Shown: positions 1 to 7,946, numbered from the stretch's first letter. The stretch is DNA of 12,660 nucleotides from Baffinella frigidus (GCA_026770585.1 MU646805.1:320161-332820), one strand, 5' to 3'. A program made the numbers and translations. The notes: generated from the sequence alone by a model not told the origin.

Positions 1-220
1 CGGGAGAAACCCGAGCGCGGCCACCCGTCAGAATTTCGATCTGAGTTTCTGGCTCAGGCGGGCTGGGGTTGGGTCAGGAGCGCGCGGAGCAGGATAGCAG
101 GACGCTGTGGGCAAACGCGAGCGGGAAGCGGGCAGTGAGCAAGGGCTGCGCGCGGGCGGCACAGAGGCAGAGAAGGAAGGGGGGCTCCGTGTCCTGGTGC
201 TTTTGTGGTTTTTCCGCCCC
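1..220. other. No supported gene
   Basis: This G/C-rich stretch gives only a Ser/Pro/Arg-rich minus-strand frame with no recognisable motif. I see no RNA gene or repeat in it. Confidence 0.5.
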
Positions 221-278
221 ACCCCCTAGGATCACCATAGGACCCTAGGCATGGTCCTACTGTAGGGTCCTAGGGGGT
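221..278. repeat. CCTAGG-rich imperfect hairpin
   Basis: The outer arms accccctagga (221-231) and tcctagggggt (268-278) are perfect reverse complements. Inside them taggacc (238-244) pairs with ggtccta (253-259), so the 58-bp block can fold as a nested hairpin. CCTAGG occurs three times. It lies about 38 bp upstream of a coding-like ATG at 316, so it could be a regulatory structure or a mobile-element terminus. No function is assigned. Confidence 0.75.
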
Positions 279-315
279 AACGGTTTCTTATGAGCGAGGT
301 ACCCCTGTAGACAGG

Positions 316-540
316 ATGGGCAAAGAGCACATCCCGTTCGTGGGCGAGAAGGAACAGTTCCCCGCCTACCTGAGAGACTTCATCAACTTTGTCGCAGCCA
401 GGACTGTTCCGCGCTGCACTACCTCCTCACTCCTCCTCACTCGGAACCCTGGCGGGTGGGTCTCAGATGCCAGGAAGGAGGTGCTGCTGGAGTTCTGCGA
501 GGCTTCTCACAAGTTGACAGTATTTCCCAAAGAGGTACAC
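316..540 (+). pseudogene. Possible N-terminal fragment, gag-like or unknown
   Basis: An open frame starts at ATG 316 (MGKEHIPFVGEKEQF...) and reads with coding-like, G/C-ending codons for about 75 residues (F/Y/W and charged residues well mixed, e.g. LEFCEASHKLTVF). It then runs into degenerate tandem repeats at 547-735 and stops at 711. A short basic start followed by an F-G-x-K-E-x-F pattern is reminiscent of retroelement gag N-termini. That is only a resemblance: there is no zinc knuckle, protease or RT nearby. The codon pattern is seen directly; the gag link is inference. It could equally be the first exon of a host gene. Confidence 0.25.
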
Positions 541-546
541 ATGGTT

Positions 547-735
547 CATCACCACTCCTCCAGGGACTGCACACGTGATCACAATTGCGCTAGTTTGCTA
601 CCAGCTCGTAACAGCCCTTCCGATGTGGTGAAGCATTCATCGCTCCTCCAAGGACTGTGCAAAGGGATACCCAGCTTGCACAGAAATCTTACCAACATCG
701 TGAAGCATTGATCGCTCCTTCAAGGGATTTTACAA
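547..735. repeat. Degenerate tandem repeats, ~72-85 bp unit
   Basis: The segments at about 547, 630 and 703 each carry a version of 'cat(t)catcgctcctccaaggac' followed by a diverged remainder. Copies two and three are the clearest: gtgaagcattcatcgctcct near 629 and gtgaagcattgatcgctcct near 699. The unit is imperfect and shows no coding constraint. Confidence 0.55.
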
Positions 736-761
736 ACGGTCACTCTCCTCCTGGCTGGCTT

Positions 762-1065
762 GGCAGCGCCCCGAAGGTGGCAAGGCTCTGTAGACGAGCA
801 GCGCTTCTATGCAGAGATTCCAACCCAGCCCGCTGGCTGAGAAAAACAAGATTTCCAGCCCATTCCATCAAAGATGGGGAGCGCTAATGGCGCTCATGCG
901 GGAACTGTGCATACAGCAGAAGAGAACAGAGCTACTCAAGATCAGCAGAAGGGCCTGAACTCCAGCATGGCAGCGCCCCACAGGTGGCAAGGCTCTGTAG
1001 ACGAGCGACGCTGTCATGCAGGGATTCAAGCGGATCCTGCTGACTGAGGCAGCAGCGCTAACGCG
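762..1065. repeat. Direct repeat pair, 207 bp offset
   Basis: 'ggcagcgccc' starts at 762 and again at 969. In both places it continues as c(g/c)(a)aggtggcaaggctctgtagacgagc, followed by a related ttcatgcag(a/g)gattc segment and, further on, an agcgctaa motif (near 888 and 1053). The pair is about 80% alike over some 75 bp. I found no gene here. Confidence 0.6.
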
Positions 1066-1210
1066 CGAGGCCAAGACACGTGCGATAGCGGTACAGGGGA
1101 CGTGTGAACTTCACTGAGCACCCAGGGACGGCCATAGCGTGCCCCCGGGCCACACAATTGACGATGGCTCACCTCGTTCTCCTAGACTAAAAAAGGCTCA
1201 GAAGATGCGT

Positions 1211-1347
1211 TGGTGATTTGGTGCTTTTATTTACCCTCACATCGAAGGCCACGCCCACCTCACTCTTGAGGAGATGGGAACAATCTACGGATGAGCTCCC
1301 CGACCCGACCCATTTAGGCCATGACCGAGTCCCCTTTTCTTGCACCA
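1211..1347 (-). repeat. Dispersed ~137-bp repeat, copy 1
   Basis: This block matches 6913-7048 at roughly 85% by eye, including the shared core 'acaatctacggatgagctcc'. Read on the minus strand it ends with AATAAA and a short tail of GCACCAA-like units, as SINE or LINE 3' ends often do. Both copies keep an open frame on each strand, but no protein family is recognised. Orientation is assigned from the putative tail. Confidence 0.7.
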
Positions 1348-1446
1348 ACCCCCCCTGTATAACGACGTCGTCGATGGTCTTGTACTTGTTCTGTAGAGAG
1401 TCAGGTCTGCCACGAGTGGCAGCGTGGAAGGTTTATTCACAATGTT

Positions 1447-1645
1447 CCCGTAGGTCCTTTAGGTTTTCGTTTTTCCCAATATGGGCTAACCCCATGCTCT
1501 TCCGTAGAAAGGGTCTACAGAGAAGGCATTTTTGCTTTCAGTTGATCCTTTAGGTCCTTAAGGTTTTAGTTTCGCCCAGCATGGCCCAGAGACACGCCCT
1601 GCCGTAGAAAGGATTTGCAGAGAAAAGTATTTTTGCTTTTGGGTC
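1447..1645. repeat. Degenerate tandem repeat, ~99 bp unit
   Basis: Two adjacent units start near 1447 and 1547. Each contains aggtcctt(t/a)aggttt, a 'cccaatatgggc/cccagcatggcc' block, ccgtagaaagg and a ...ttttgcttt end. A third partial copy of the first part (aggtcctttaggtttt) is at about 2181-2196. The minus-strand frame across them (1835-1566) is a by-product of the repeat. Confidence 0.6.
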
Positions 1646-1649
1646 GCAT

Positions 1650-2255
1650 TGACTTCTCCAGTGCAGAGGCTCGTGTAGAGGGAATAAAGGGTCTGGTTCT
1701 GATTGGGGCCTTTCCAGACATCAGGCGCCCTTTGAGATAAACGATGGTACGTGACCGGAAATTCAGGGGGGGTACCATATCTGCCAACTGCCGTTGAATT
1801 TGTACCAGGAACGGTGGACGCGACCGACTGTTCAAAAAAGTGTCATGTCTAGCGGTAATTTACTACACCAGAGGGAACAGCTGCGACTGCGATTCGGGTC
1901 GCCCTGAATCCTCCCAGTACAATTTGAATGGACGTGACCTGTTTTTGGTCCTTCGCCGACGTGAATTCGAACACGCATCGGGGAGGGACCAAACTTCGGA
2001 TCGTCGACCGAACTTGGGTCGTTCTGGCAAGCGATCCAAGGTGGCGTGAATTTGATTCTGCTCCCTTCCCGAAAATGTTTGAAAACAGGCGAAAAACAGG
2101 TCACGTCCAGATCAAACGATTCACTATGTGGCTTGCCTCGCCTGGAAAGGCCCCTTACGACGCCTGCGTCCACTTTATTTAGGTCCTTTAGGTTTTAAAT
2201 GCTCCCAACATAGCCCAATGCAATTCTTTTAGTGCTTTTTTCTGGTCACAGATTT
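1650..2255. other. Non-coding stretch with one imperfect inverted repeat
   Basis: 'ggacgtgacctgttttt' (about 1929-1945) is matched in inverse by 'aaaaacaggtcacgtcc' (about 2091-2107), with weaker pairing continuing inwards around an AT-poor centre. As a result both strands translate to a similar short peptide, so the frames here (1928-2182 plus, 2173-1832 minus) are shadows. No gene is supported. Confidence 0.55.
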
Positions 2256-2690
2256 TTTCCGTCTTTTTTTGCGGGATCCGCTGGGGGCCAGGCTGCAGGG
2301 TCCTGCTTCCCTTGAGAGGGGCAATACCCCGGTTCTGGTTTCAGACCGGTGTAGGAGCCCTTCCGGGTGGTTGTGGTGTTGCGGGATTTGGGCGGTCTTG
2401 GCGCTGCTGCGGCGCTGCGGGATGAGCCTGCTGGCTATGTGACCATGGCATCATTCTGTTCGACCGGGCGTGTTCGGGAATGAGTTCGGTGGTGCTGTGC
2501 GGCTGGGAGCCGAGCGATTACACGGTGTTCCTGGGTAGTTTCTGTGCTGGTGGGTTGGTGGATGGATGGGGATGCCGTGGTTGTGGGTTGCTGCTCGCGG
2601 CGCCTGATCGCCATGCTGGTACGTACCATCGTGTCCTTCCACAGCGCAACCGCCTCGTGTGCAGTGTGTTCGTGTTGGGTTGCTAGGCGA
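2256..2690. other. G/T-rich (+ strand) stretch without recognised gene
   Basis: The + strand becomes markedly G/T-rich here and stays so to about 5765. A minus-strand frame at 2758-2435 is open for 107 codons, rich in Thr, Gln, His and Arg, and carries no known motif. It is most simply a by-product of composition. Confidence 0.4.
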
Positions 2691-3290
2691 TTGTTCTTTT
2701 GATCTTTTTTGTTGTTTTGTTCGATATGATTTGCTGAAGTTGCTATTCGCCAGGTCATGCTCGCTGTGTCCTTTGCTGAGTCGGGGCGAAGCTGGAGTGC
2801 TGGTGGTCTGTGCGGTCGCAGATGTGTTCCCAGGTGATCCAGACAGATTTTGCGCTGCGTTTGTTTGTTTTCATTGGAGTGGTTGTGTTTTGTGTGGGGC
2901 GGTGTGTAGGTTTTTGGGTTTAGGATTTAGGGTTCAGAGTTTAGAGTTTAGATTTTAGGGTCTAGGGTTTCCTTACTTTTTTATGTTTGAGGATTGAGGG
3001 TTTGGGAGGTTATGGTTTTGTATGTAGGGTTCAGGTTTTGAGGGTTTAGGGTTTAGGGTTTAGGGTTTAGGGTTTAGGATTTTAGGTTTGGGGGATGATT
3101 CTTTTGCGCCTGTGTTTCGACCTGTTGGCTGTTGAAGGTGCTACCCGAGAGGTCATGTTCGTCTGAGCTGCTGCGTCTTTGCTCGGGGCGGTACTGGAGG
3201 TCTGGGGTCCGTGTGGTGGATGTGCTCCCAGGTGATCAAGACAGCGTCTGTGCTGCGTTTTAATTAATATTTTTATTTTATTTTATTGGT
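2690..3290. repeat. Higher-order repeat, two units offset 398 bp
   Basis: The unit at about 2690-2900 recurs at about 3090-3290. Anchors keep one offset: aggtcatg at 2752 and 3150, and gatgtg(t/c)tcccaggtgatc at 2821 and 3219 (398 bp each). Each unit is followed by a degenerate TTTAGGG tract. This unit-plus-telomere-like-tract layout resembles subtelomeric DNA. Confidence 0.75.
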
Positions 3291-3745
3291 GCGGATGTGG
3301 TGTGTATTAGACTGTGTTTAAGATTCAGGGATTAGGGTTCGGGGATTAGGCTCTGGGGTTTAGTGTTCAGGGTATTAGGGTGTTGAGTGCAGGGTTTGGG
3401 GTTCAGGGTTCAGTGGTAGCATGTTAGTGATTAGTGTTGAGGGTTTATGGTTTAGGTTTTAGGGTTTAGGATTTAGGGTTCTGGGTTTAGGGTTTAGGGT
3501 TATGAGTTATGGGTGATGGGGTGTCAGGGTCCAGGTGTTAGTGTTAGGTTTAGGGTTGTATTTGGTGAAGTTGTGAGGTGCAGGGTGTGGTGGTTTAGGT
3601 TTAGGTTTGAGGGTTCGGGATTTAGGGGTTTTAGAGGTTGGGTTTCCGGTTTTAAGGGTTTAGGGTTTAGTGTGCAAGGTTTATGGTTTGTGATTCAGGA
3701 GTTGGGGTTTAGGTTTCAGGATTTAGAGTTTAGGGGGTTGCGGGT
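2917..3745 (+). repeat. Degenerate interstitial TTTAGGG tracts
   Basis: The region is filled with TTTAGGG and variants (TTCAGGG, TTTAGAG, GTTAGGG, TTTAGTG). The best stretch has four perfect consecutive units at 3045-3072. Shorter perfect runs lie near 3480-3500 and 3655-3670. The G-rich strand points toward higher coordinates. It is split by the second 398-bp unit. A long plus-strand frame (3513-3923) is a translation of this repeat and not a gene. Confidence 0.85.
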
Positions 3746-3891
3746 TTTAGGGAGTTCCTTCTCAGAGGCGCATGCACAGGTGCGCCACGCATTCGAGCTC
3801 CTATTTGTTCTGTTGGGTTCTTGTGCGTTGAGCGCGAGTGTGAGGTGGATGCAGGCGTTCTGTGTTGTATCGTGTGTTGCTCTGCACTTTT

Positions 3892-4180
3892 TCACCGAAT
3901 TCCCAGGTTTGTTATGTATGTGAGAGTCAAGTTTTGCGGCGTTGTTTGCTTTGTTTTTTTGCGTTCATGTTTGTATAGTTGTTGTTCTTGATTCAGTCTG
4001 GTGGTGTAGTCTTGGGGTTGGGGGATTGGAGTGGTGTGGTGGCAGTCCGCAGTGTGATGGTCCGCGAACTCCCAGCAGTTTGAGCAGCATTCCCGAGGGA
4101 ATGGTTGGTTGGGGCGTTTGCTAGGTGGGTTCGAGTCGGTGTCGGGGTCAGGCGATGGGGGAGTTTGCTTTTTTTTTTTG
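3892..4180 (-). pseudogene. Zinc-knuckle frame downstream of J-like frame
   Basis: A minus-strand frame (open from 4359, stop at 3892) carries a basic, Pro/Lys-rich linker and then CSNCWEFADHHTADC, encoded near 4086-4042. The spacing is CX2CX5HX4C, one residue longer than the retroviral CX2CX4HX4C knuckle. The tail is Gln/Thr/Lys-rich. It lies in the +1 frame relative to the J-like frame upstream. The two frames meet at an 11-A run (minus strand; T11 at 4169-4179), so this is probably the C-terminus of the same product, separated by a homopolymer indel or read through slippage. Knuckles of this sort are typical of gag/ORF1 nucleic-acid-binding proteins. That role is inference here. Confidence 0.45.
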
Positions 4181-4961
4181 GGGTGAGGTTGCCGTTTCGG
4201 GTTCGTTAGATGAGGGGGCTTGTTTTTTTCGTTTCCCGAGTTTAGATTTTGATCCTGCGGGGGATCGATCTGGCCACAGGGATGGGTCTGTGATTTTTTT
4301 GGTGTTCTTGAGTTTGAGTAGGCCTTGCGCATTGGTAATGAACTCCGGGCGGATGTCACCGGACAGTTTATGGTTGAATGTGGTTGGCGCCTCGTCTAGG
4401 AAGGCTGGTGTGTCGGCACTTTCCAGCGAGGTTTCAAATGATGGGAGGACGACTTCTTGGAGAAAGTCGTATGCGTTACGAAAGAGGGGCATGTGATGTT
4501 CTGGTGTTTCGTTTTGTCTTGCTTTATCTGGGTGGAGGTGGAGGAGGAATCTTTTAATAGTGTATTGCGGGTTTGTGAGATTGGAGAAGAGTTGGCGAAC
4601 CAGGGCACGGTTGAGGGATACTTTGGGAGGGCATTGGGAGGCGTCCATTTTCCAAGCCTTTGTTGATCGTAGCTGGCGGACGGCTTCGCGCATTAGTAGA
4701 TAGACTTGGAGCTGGGATAGAGTTTTGGGATCTTGGATGCCAAGAGGGGTGATTGTCGGCTTGGATTGCTTTTTGGGTGGTGAAGGGAGAAAGGATTTAA
4801 GGATCTGCTTGGGCGTTCTCGATGCTAAATGGGCGGAATCTGGTGGTCGTGTGGGTGACGGGGTATGTTTGTTGCAAGAGGCCTGTGGGCGGGGTTGTTG
4901 TGAATTCTTTTGATTCTGATTCAATCGAGTACATCCATATGATACGGTCGTTACTGCTGTC
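4148..4961 (-). pseudogene. J-domain-like protein frame (HPDK motif)
   Basis: The minus-strand frame is open from about 4961 to the stop at 4148. No ATG opens it; counting residues from the TTG at 4924, HPDK falls at 131-134 (encoded at 4534-4523). It is preceded by a helix-like KRFLLHL and followed by PLFRNAYDFLQEV, which matches the helix II - HPD - helix III layout of DnaJ J-domains. The segment around residues 105-165 is therefore J-like. Outside it the protein is Pro/Ser/Lys-rich and looks disordered, with a basic C-terminus (GKRKKQ, QKKK). J-domains normally stimulate Hsp70 ATPase; whether this one does is unknown. The lack of a clean start, overlapping frames upstream (5027-4797) and the A11 run downstream suggest a decayed gene or one needing frameshifts. 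It may be ORF1 of a retroelement. Confidence 0.45.
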
Positions 4962-5045
4962 CTTTAGAATTGGGAATGGTTCCCCTTCTTCAGTGCTGCC
5001 TGGGATTGAGGTGCAGAGGTATGGCATCCACCATGCGTCTTGAAT
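4797..5045 (-). pseudogene. Coding-like frame fragment, unknown
   Basis: This minus-strand frame (readable from about 5045, first in-frame alternative start at 5027, stop at 4797) has a balanced, protein-like composition (WWMPYLCTSIPGSTEEGE, then DRIIWMYSIESESKEF). It bridges the frames on either side (5764-5071 and 4961-4148), so it is probably a middle part of one ancestral reading frame broken by frameshifts. I recognise no family. Confidence 0.3.
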
Positions 5046-5070
5046 CTTCAGAGGGCAAATGCTGCCTGGG

Positions 5071-5764
5071 TCACAGAGGTGATGTTCTCTTGGGGATTCT
5101 GAGGTTGAAGGGTACTTTGGGAGCTGCTATTTGGGACATCATGGATGGTGGGCATGTTGACGGGTTGCAGATAAGGATGCGGCGTAGAGTGAGGAGCTGA
5201 TCCGGAGTGTTTGGAGGTGTCAGGAACGCTTGGCAGGATTGGAGGCGGTGGATGAGGGTACTGGATGAGCAAGACCAGCAGGCGAGTGCTCCCTTCTGAA
5301 GGAAGCTGGTTTTGATATCAGAGAGGGTGCTCTTGACCAGATCGCCTCGGTCATAGTTGATTCTTTTGATCGTTTGTTCTGTGTATCGATCGTAGCAGGA
5401 GGTAAGTGTTTGAAGCAGAGGAGGAGTTTCTGCAATGTCTCTGGCTGATTTGTTTTTGAGGTGCATTCTTGAGGGGACAGGCGTGCCACAGGCTTCACAG
5501 GGGGCCATTTTTGGAAAGGAACAGGCGTGCGGAGATGGAGTGGGAACTCCTAGTGAGTGACGCAGGTCAGTGATTGCTGCAGCCTTGATGAGAAATAAGG
5601 AGTGGTGGTAGTGTGCTTCGGTTGCACCGATGGAGAATTGTTCTGAGAAGGAGGTGTGTTCGTCTGTGTGCGATGTCACTTCAGGGCCGTAGAAGGAAGG
5701 AGGAAATTGTTCGTCGTTGTGTATCATCACTGGGGGAGCTAGAGGTGAGCCGAGAGCTTGTTGT
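5071..5764 (-). pseudogene. Cys/His-motif protein frame, unknown (retroelement-like)
   Basis: The minus-strand frame opens at about 5764 and stops at 5071. From the ATG at 5730 (219 residues) it shows two Cys/His clusters: CEAC at 78-81 with H90, and CWSC at 151-154 with H161 and C166 (CX2CX6HX4C). The second is followed by an aromatic residue, as in the C-terminal zinc motif of non-LTR reverse transcriptases. Between them lies a charged, helical-looking stretch (DRYTEQTIKRINYDRGDLVK). No RT catalytic motif is visible. It opens within a few bases of the divergent plus-strand frame at 5770, so this point is either a rearrangement breakpoint or a very short intergenic space. Confidence 0.4.
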
Positions 5765-5769
5765 CATAG

Positions 5770-6370
5770 GGCGAGAAGGTCAATAAGTTCTTTGAGAATC
5801 TGTCCTGGGAGAATCCGGCCTCAATAGATGATCCCTCCAACGATACGTGGCGCGACACCCCTTTTACGCACAATGTCTACATCCTCATTGACAATCCTGG
5901 CGAACCAATACTATCCAGGATCCTCCACAAGTGTAAAGTGTCTGCACTATCAGGAACCACAGTCCTACTAGTAATCGGGGACAGCAAAGAAACCTCGTGC
6001 CGATCACACAAAACACTGCAACCCACAGCATATGAACGCAGTCTGCACAACTCCTTCTACTACTCCAAATTCCTGCATATTGCTGCAAAACGCCTCCCAT
6101 ACGGCACACTCCAAGGATGGAACGGACCCGACTCCCTCCGATTCACTCAACATAACGCAACCTTCATACAACCGTTCACATCCCATCCAGACAACGCACC
6201 GAGAGGGGCAGCCCACGCTGCCCCCTTCCCAACACTCTTCTACGTTTTCGCCCCTCCCGAGAAACTCCCATCCCTCATCTCACCTCCAACGCAAAAACTT
6301 GACTCCCTCGTGTGGACAATCGCGTGGACATGTGGGCCCCCTCCCATCAACCAGGCCCCTGGCGATGGAT
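5770..6370 (+). CDS. Unrecognised plus-strand open frame
   Basis: An in-frame TAG at 5767-5769 is followed by about 200 open codons. No convincing ATG start is seen: the first in-frame ATG I find is far downstream, with alternative GTG at 5938. The sequence is protein-like, with hydrophobic beta-type segments (NVYILIDNPGEPIL, GTTVLLVIGD) and LPYGTLQGWNG. The order 'core strand - DNP - strand - VxG' recalls Rossmann-type enzymes such as Dam-like methyltransferases of some retroelements. No diagnostic motif clinches this. The C/A-rich composition ends near 6370, after which the frame continues only as antisense of the next element. It is probably partial at both ends. Confidence 0.35.
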
Positions 6371-6379
6371 GCGGTGGGG

Positions 6380-6905
6380 TTTTCATGGTGGTGTGTGTGT
6401 GTATTTTGAGGATTGTTTCAGCTGAGATGGCAGTTGGTTTGGCAATTCGGCGTAGGCGGTCTACTATAGATGAGAGGATGATGAGGGTTGCTACACCGTG
6501 TGTGTCATGTATGGCTGTACGTGAGAGGTCTCGGTCTGGTGGGGGTTGAATGGAGGGGTGGTGGTTTTGAAATATGGGATCGTCAGGTGATGGGGTTATT
6601 GGGTTTTGGCGTTCGTGCGGGCAGCCCCAGAAAGGGTCTCCCACGAATGCACAGAATGCTGAGAGGTACCGGATTGCTAGGGCGACGTGGTGTGCAAATG
6701 CGGGGCATTCATCCATGAAGTGGTAGGGGGTGTCTCGTGTATTTGGGGACGTTGGGTGGATGCAGAAGGGGCATCGTGTGTCGTGTGTTGTTTTTGTTGC
6801 TTCAGAGAGTTCTGTGTTGGGGGGGAGTAAGTCTATAACGCGTTTGCGATCAAAGGTTGCCAGGTGCATGGTGCAGTCTGTGAGGCATGTTTGGTTTTTG
6901 CGGAA
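6380..6905 (-). pseudogene. Non-LTR retrotransposon-like C-terminal fragment
   Basis: The minus-strand frame is open from about 6905 down to 6240. Counting from the ATG at 6869, it contains CPFC at 33-36, then H50 and C55 (CX2CX13HX4C, ending in HFMDECPAF). This matches the zinc-binding motif found after the reverse transcriptase of many LINE-type elements. The following about 120 residues (ALAIRYLSAF, VATLIILSSIVDRLRRI) look like genuine protein. The RT itself is missing: the frame is cut at about 6910, where the 137-bp repeat begins. The coding-like composition fades near 6370. Family assignment rests on one motif and its context. Confidence 0.5.
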
Positions 6906-6912
6906 TCGCGTT

Positions 6913-7048
6913 TGGTGCTTTGGTGCTTTTATTTACACTCACATCGAAGGCCACATCCGCCTCGCTCTTGAGGAGACGGACACAATCTACGGATGAGCTC
7001 CCCGACCCCACCCATTTGGGTCCGGCCGAGTCCCCTTTCTCCCGTGCG
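6913..7048 (-). repeat. Dispersed ~137-bp repeat, copy 2
   Basis: This is the second copy of the block at 1211-1347, in the same orientation. On the minus strand the end shows AATAAA followed by two exact AGCACCAA units (within 6911-6928), consistent with a tandem-tailed SINE/LINE 3' end abutting the retroelement fragment at 6905. Confidence 0.7.
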
Positions 7049-7053
7049 TTTGG

Positions 7054-7075
7054 TGGCAACTTCCGAAAGTTGCCA
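7054..7075. repeat. 9-bp stem hairpin
   Basis: tggcaactt (7054-7062) pairs perfectly with aagttgcca (7067-7075) around the loop ccga. It lies just beyond the end of the 137-bp repeat and could belong to it, but copy 1 lacks it. Confidence 0.6.
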
Positions 7076-7165
7076 TAGACCACTTAGGGTGTCGCGACGA
7101 AGTTCCCCGCCCGAGAATGTTGACTTTCACTTTCAAGTCGGCGAATTGTCTTCGTGATCTGAGAC

Positions 7166-7247
7166 CTGACGACGCGCATCACACCCTCTCACACACCCTC
7201 TCGCACACCCTCTCACACCCTCGAGGGTGTGATGCGCGTCGTCAGCG
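7166..7247 (+). mobile_element. Palindromic element copy 1 (E1)
   Basis: The arms at 7166-7188 and 7223-7245 are perfect 23-bp reverse complements (ctgacgacgcgcat...). Four ACACCCTC-type units sit between them and the CTCGAG centre. It lies at the downstream edge of the copia remnant. '+' denotes the orientation with the CTCGAG centre near the right end. Confidence 0.85.
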
Positions 7248-7415
7248 GGCGAGAGGAGAGAGTTGCCTCGGAGAGATCTGCGAGAAATGACACCCACCCC
7301 CTGCTCCTGCCGAGAGCGATGGAGTTCTGAGGTGCCCCCCCCCGCAGAACCTGGAGGCAATCAACGTGTCAAGATCTCCTGCACAGTCAGCGTCCACGAA
7401 CAAGGAGAGGTCATT
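7248..7415 (-). mobile_element. Ty1/copia RNase H fragment
   Basis: The minus-strand frame encodes FVDADCAGDLDT, corresponding to the D-A-D-x-A-G-D start of the RNase H domain in copia polyproteins. The normal continuation (S-T-S-G-Y and onward) is lost beyond a G9 run, indicating a frameshift. It is the direct continuation of the RT fragment at 7503-7946, separated from it by palindromic element E2. Clearly a decayed copy. Confidence 0.75.
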
Positions 7416-7502
7416 GCGCATCACACCCTCTCGCACACCCTCTCACACCCTCTCGCACACCCTCGAGGGTGTGATGCGCGTCGTCAGCGACATCCCTGCG
7501 GG
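7416..7502 (+). mobile_element. Palindromic element copy 2 (E2), inside copia ORF
   Basis: This 87-bp copy is identical to the corresponding part of E8 (10444-10550). The left arm is truncated to gcgcatc; the right arm is complete to catccctgcggg. It splits the copia gene between the G-I-R-Y-S segment and the DADCAGD motif. I see no obvious target-site duplication. Confidence 0.9.
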
Positions 7503-7946
7503 CCCCAGCCCCGTCAAATCGCCCAAGGCGCTGTAGCGAATGCCTATGTGCGACGTGCCCGCAATGTAGCACAGCAAGCAGTTCGCAGCGGCGAGATGTT
7601 CAGGGCCGGGATTCTTGAGGTAGCGCGAGAGCTGAGAGCAGGCGTACGAGATGTCAGGTCGCGTGAGAGCTTGAAGGTAGAGGCATGAACCGACGACGCT
7701 CGCGTACCACTTGGTCGAGACCGTGGCGCTCTGTAACACCCACGATTTCTTGGTTTTATAGGTATCCAATAAAATTCATTCGTAGTTTGATGGGTTTCCC
7801 GTGTACGTCTTGAACTTGGCGCCCGGAGGAAGCGGTGTCCGCTTGTTGCCACCCGACGGCTTGACCGCGTCGAGAAGAATCTCAGTATATCCGTTATATG
7901 CGCACCGAAATCCCTCTTGAGGAGGCGTGTCTGGCAGAAAGGGCAC
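7503..7946 (-). mobile_element. Ty1/copia reverse transcriptase C-terminal fragment
   Basis: Reading the minus strand: YTEILLDAV, then TPLPPGAK, an in-frame TGA (7776-7778), then VVGSCLYLQALTRPDISYA, LSRYL-NPG-EH and YIAGTSHIGIRYS. This order (Y-x-E-x-L-L, T-P-L-P-P-G, V-G-S-L-Y-L, T-R-P-D-I, L-S-R, H-x-A-A, G-I-x-Y) is diagnostic of the RT/connection part of Ty1/copia pol. The catalytic Y-x-D-D lies upstream and is absent, cut off where E3 begins at 7947. The stop codon and insertions show it is dead. Confidence 0.88.

Noticed and set aside
28-222. 64-codon minus-strand frame
   Set aside because: Pro/Ser/Arg-rich and at the window edge, with no recognisable domain.
221-280. LTR terminus for a gag-like gene at 316
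   Set aside because: No matching second LTR, no tRNA primer-binding site that I can identify, and no pol nearby on this strand.
1832-2182. Overlapping frames on both strands at 1.8-2.2 kb
   Set aside because: Both arise from the inverted repeat at 1929-2107, which makes the strands translate alike.
3513-3923. 136-codon plus-strand frame
   Set aside because: It is the translation of degenerate TTTAGGG repeats and low-complexity G/T sequence.
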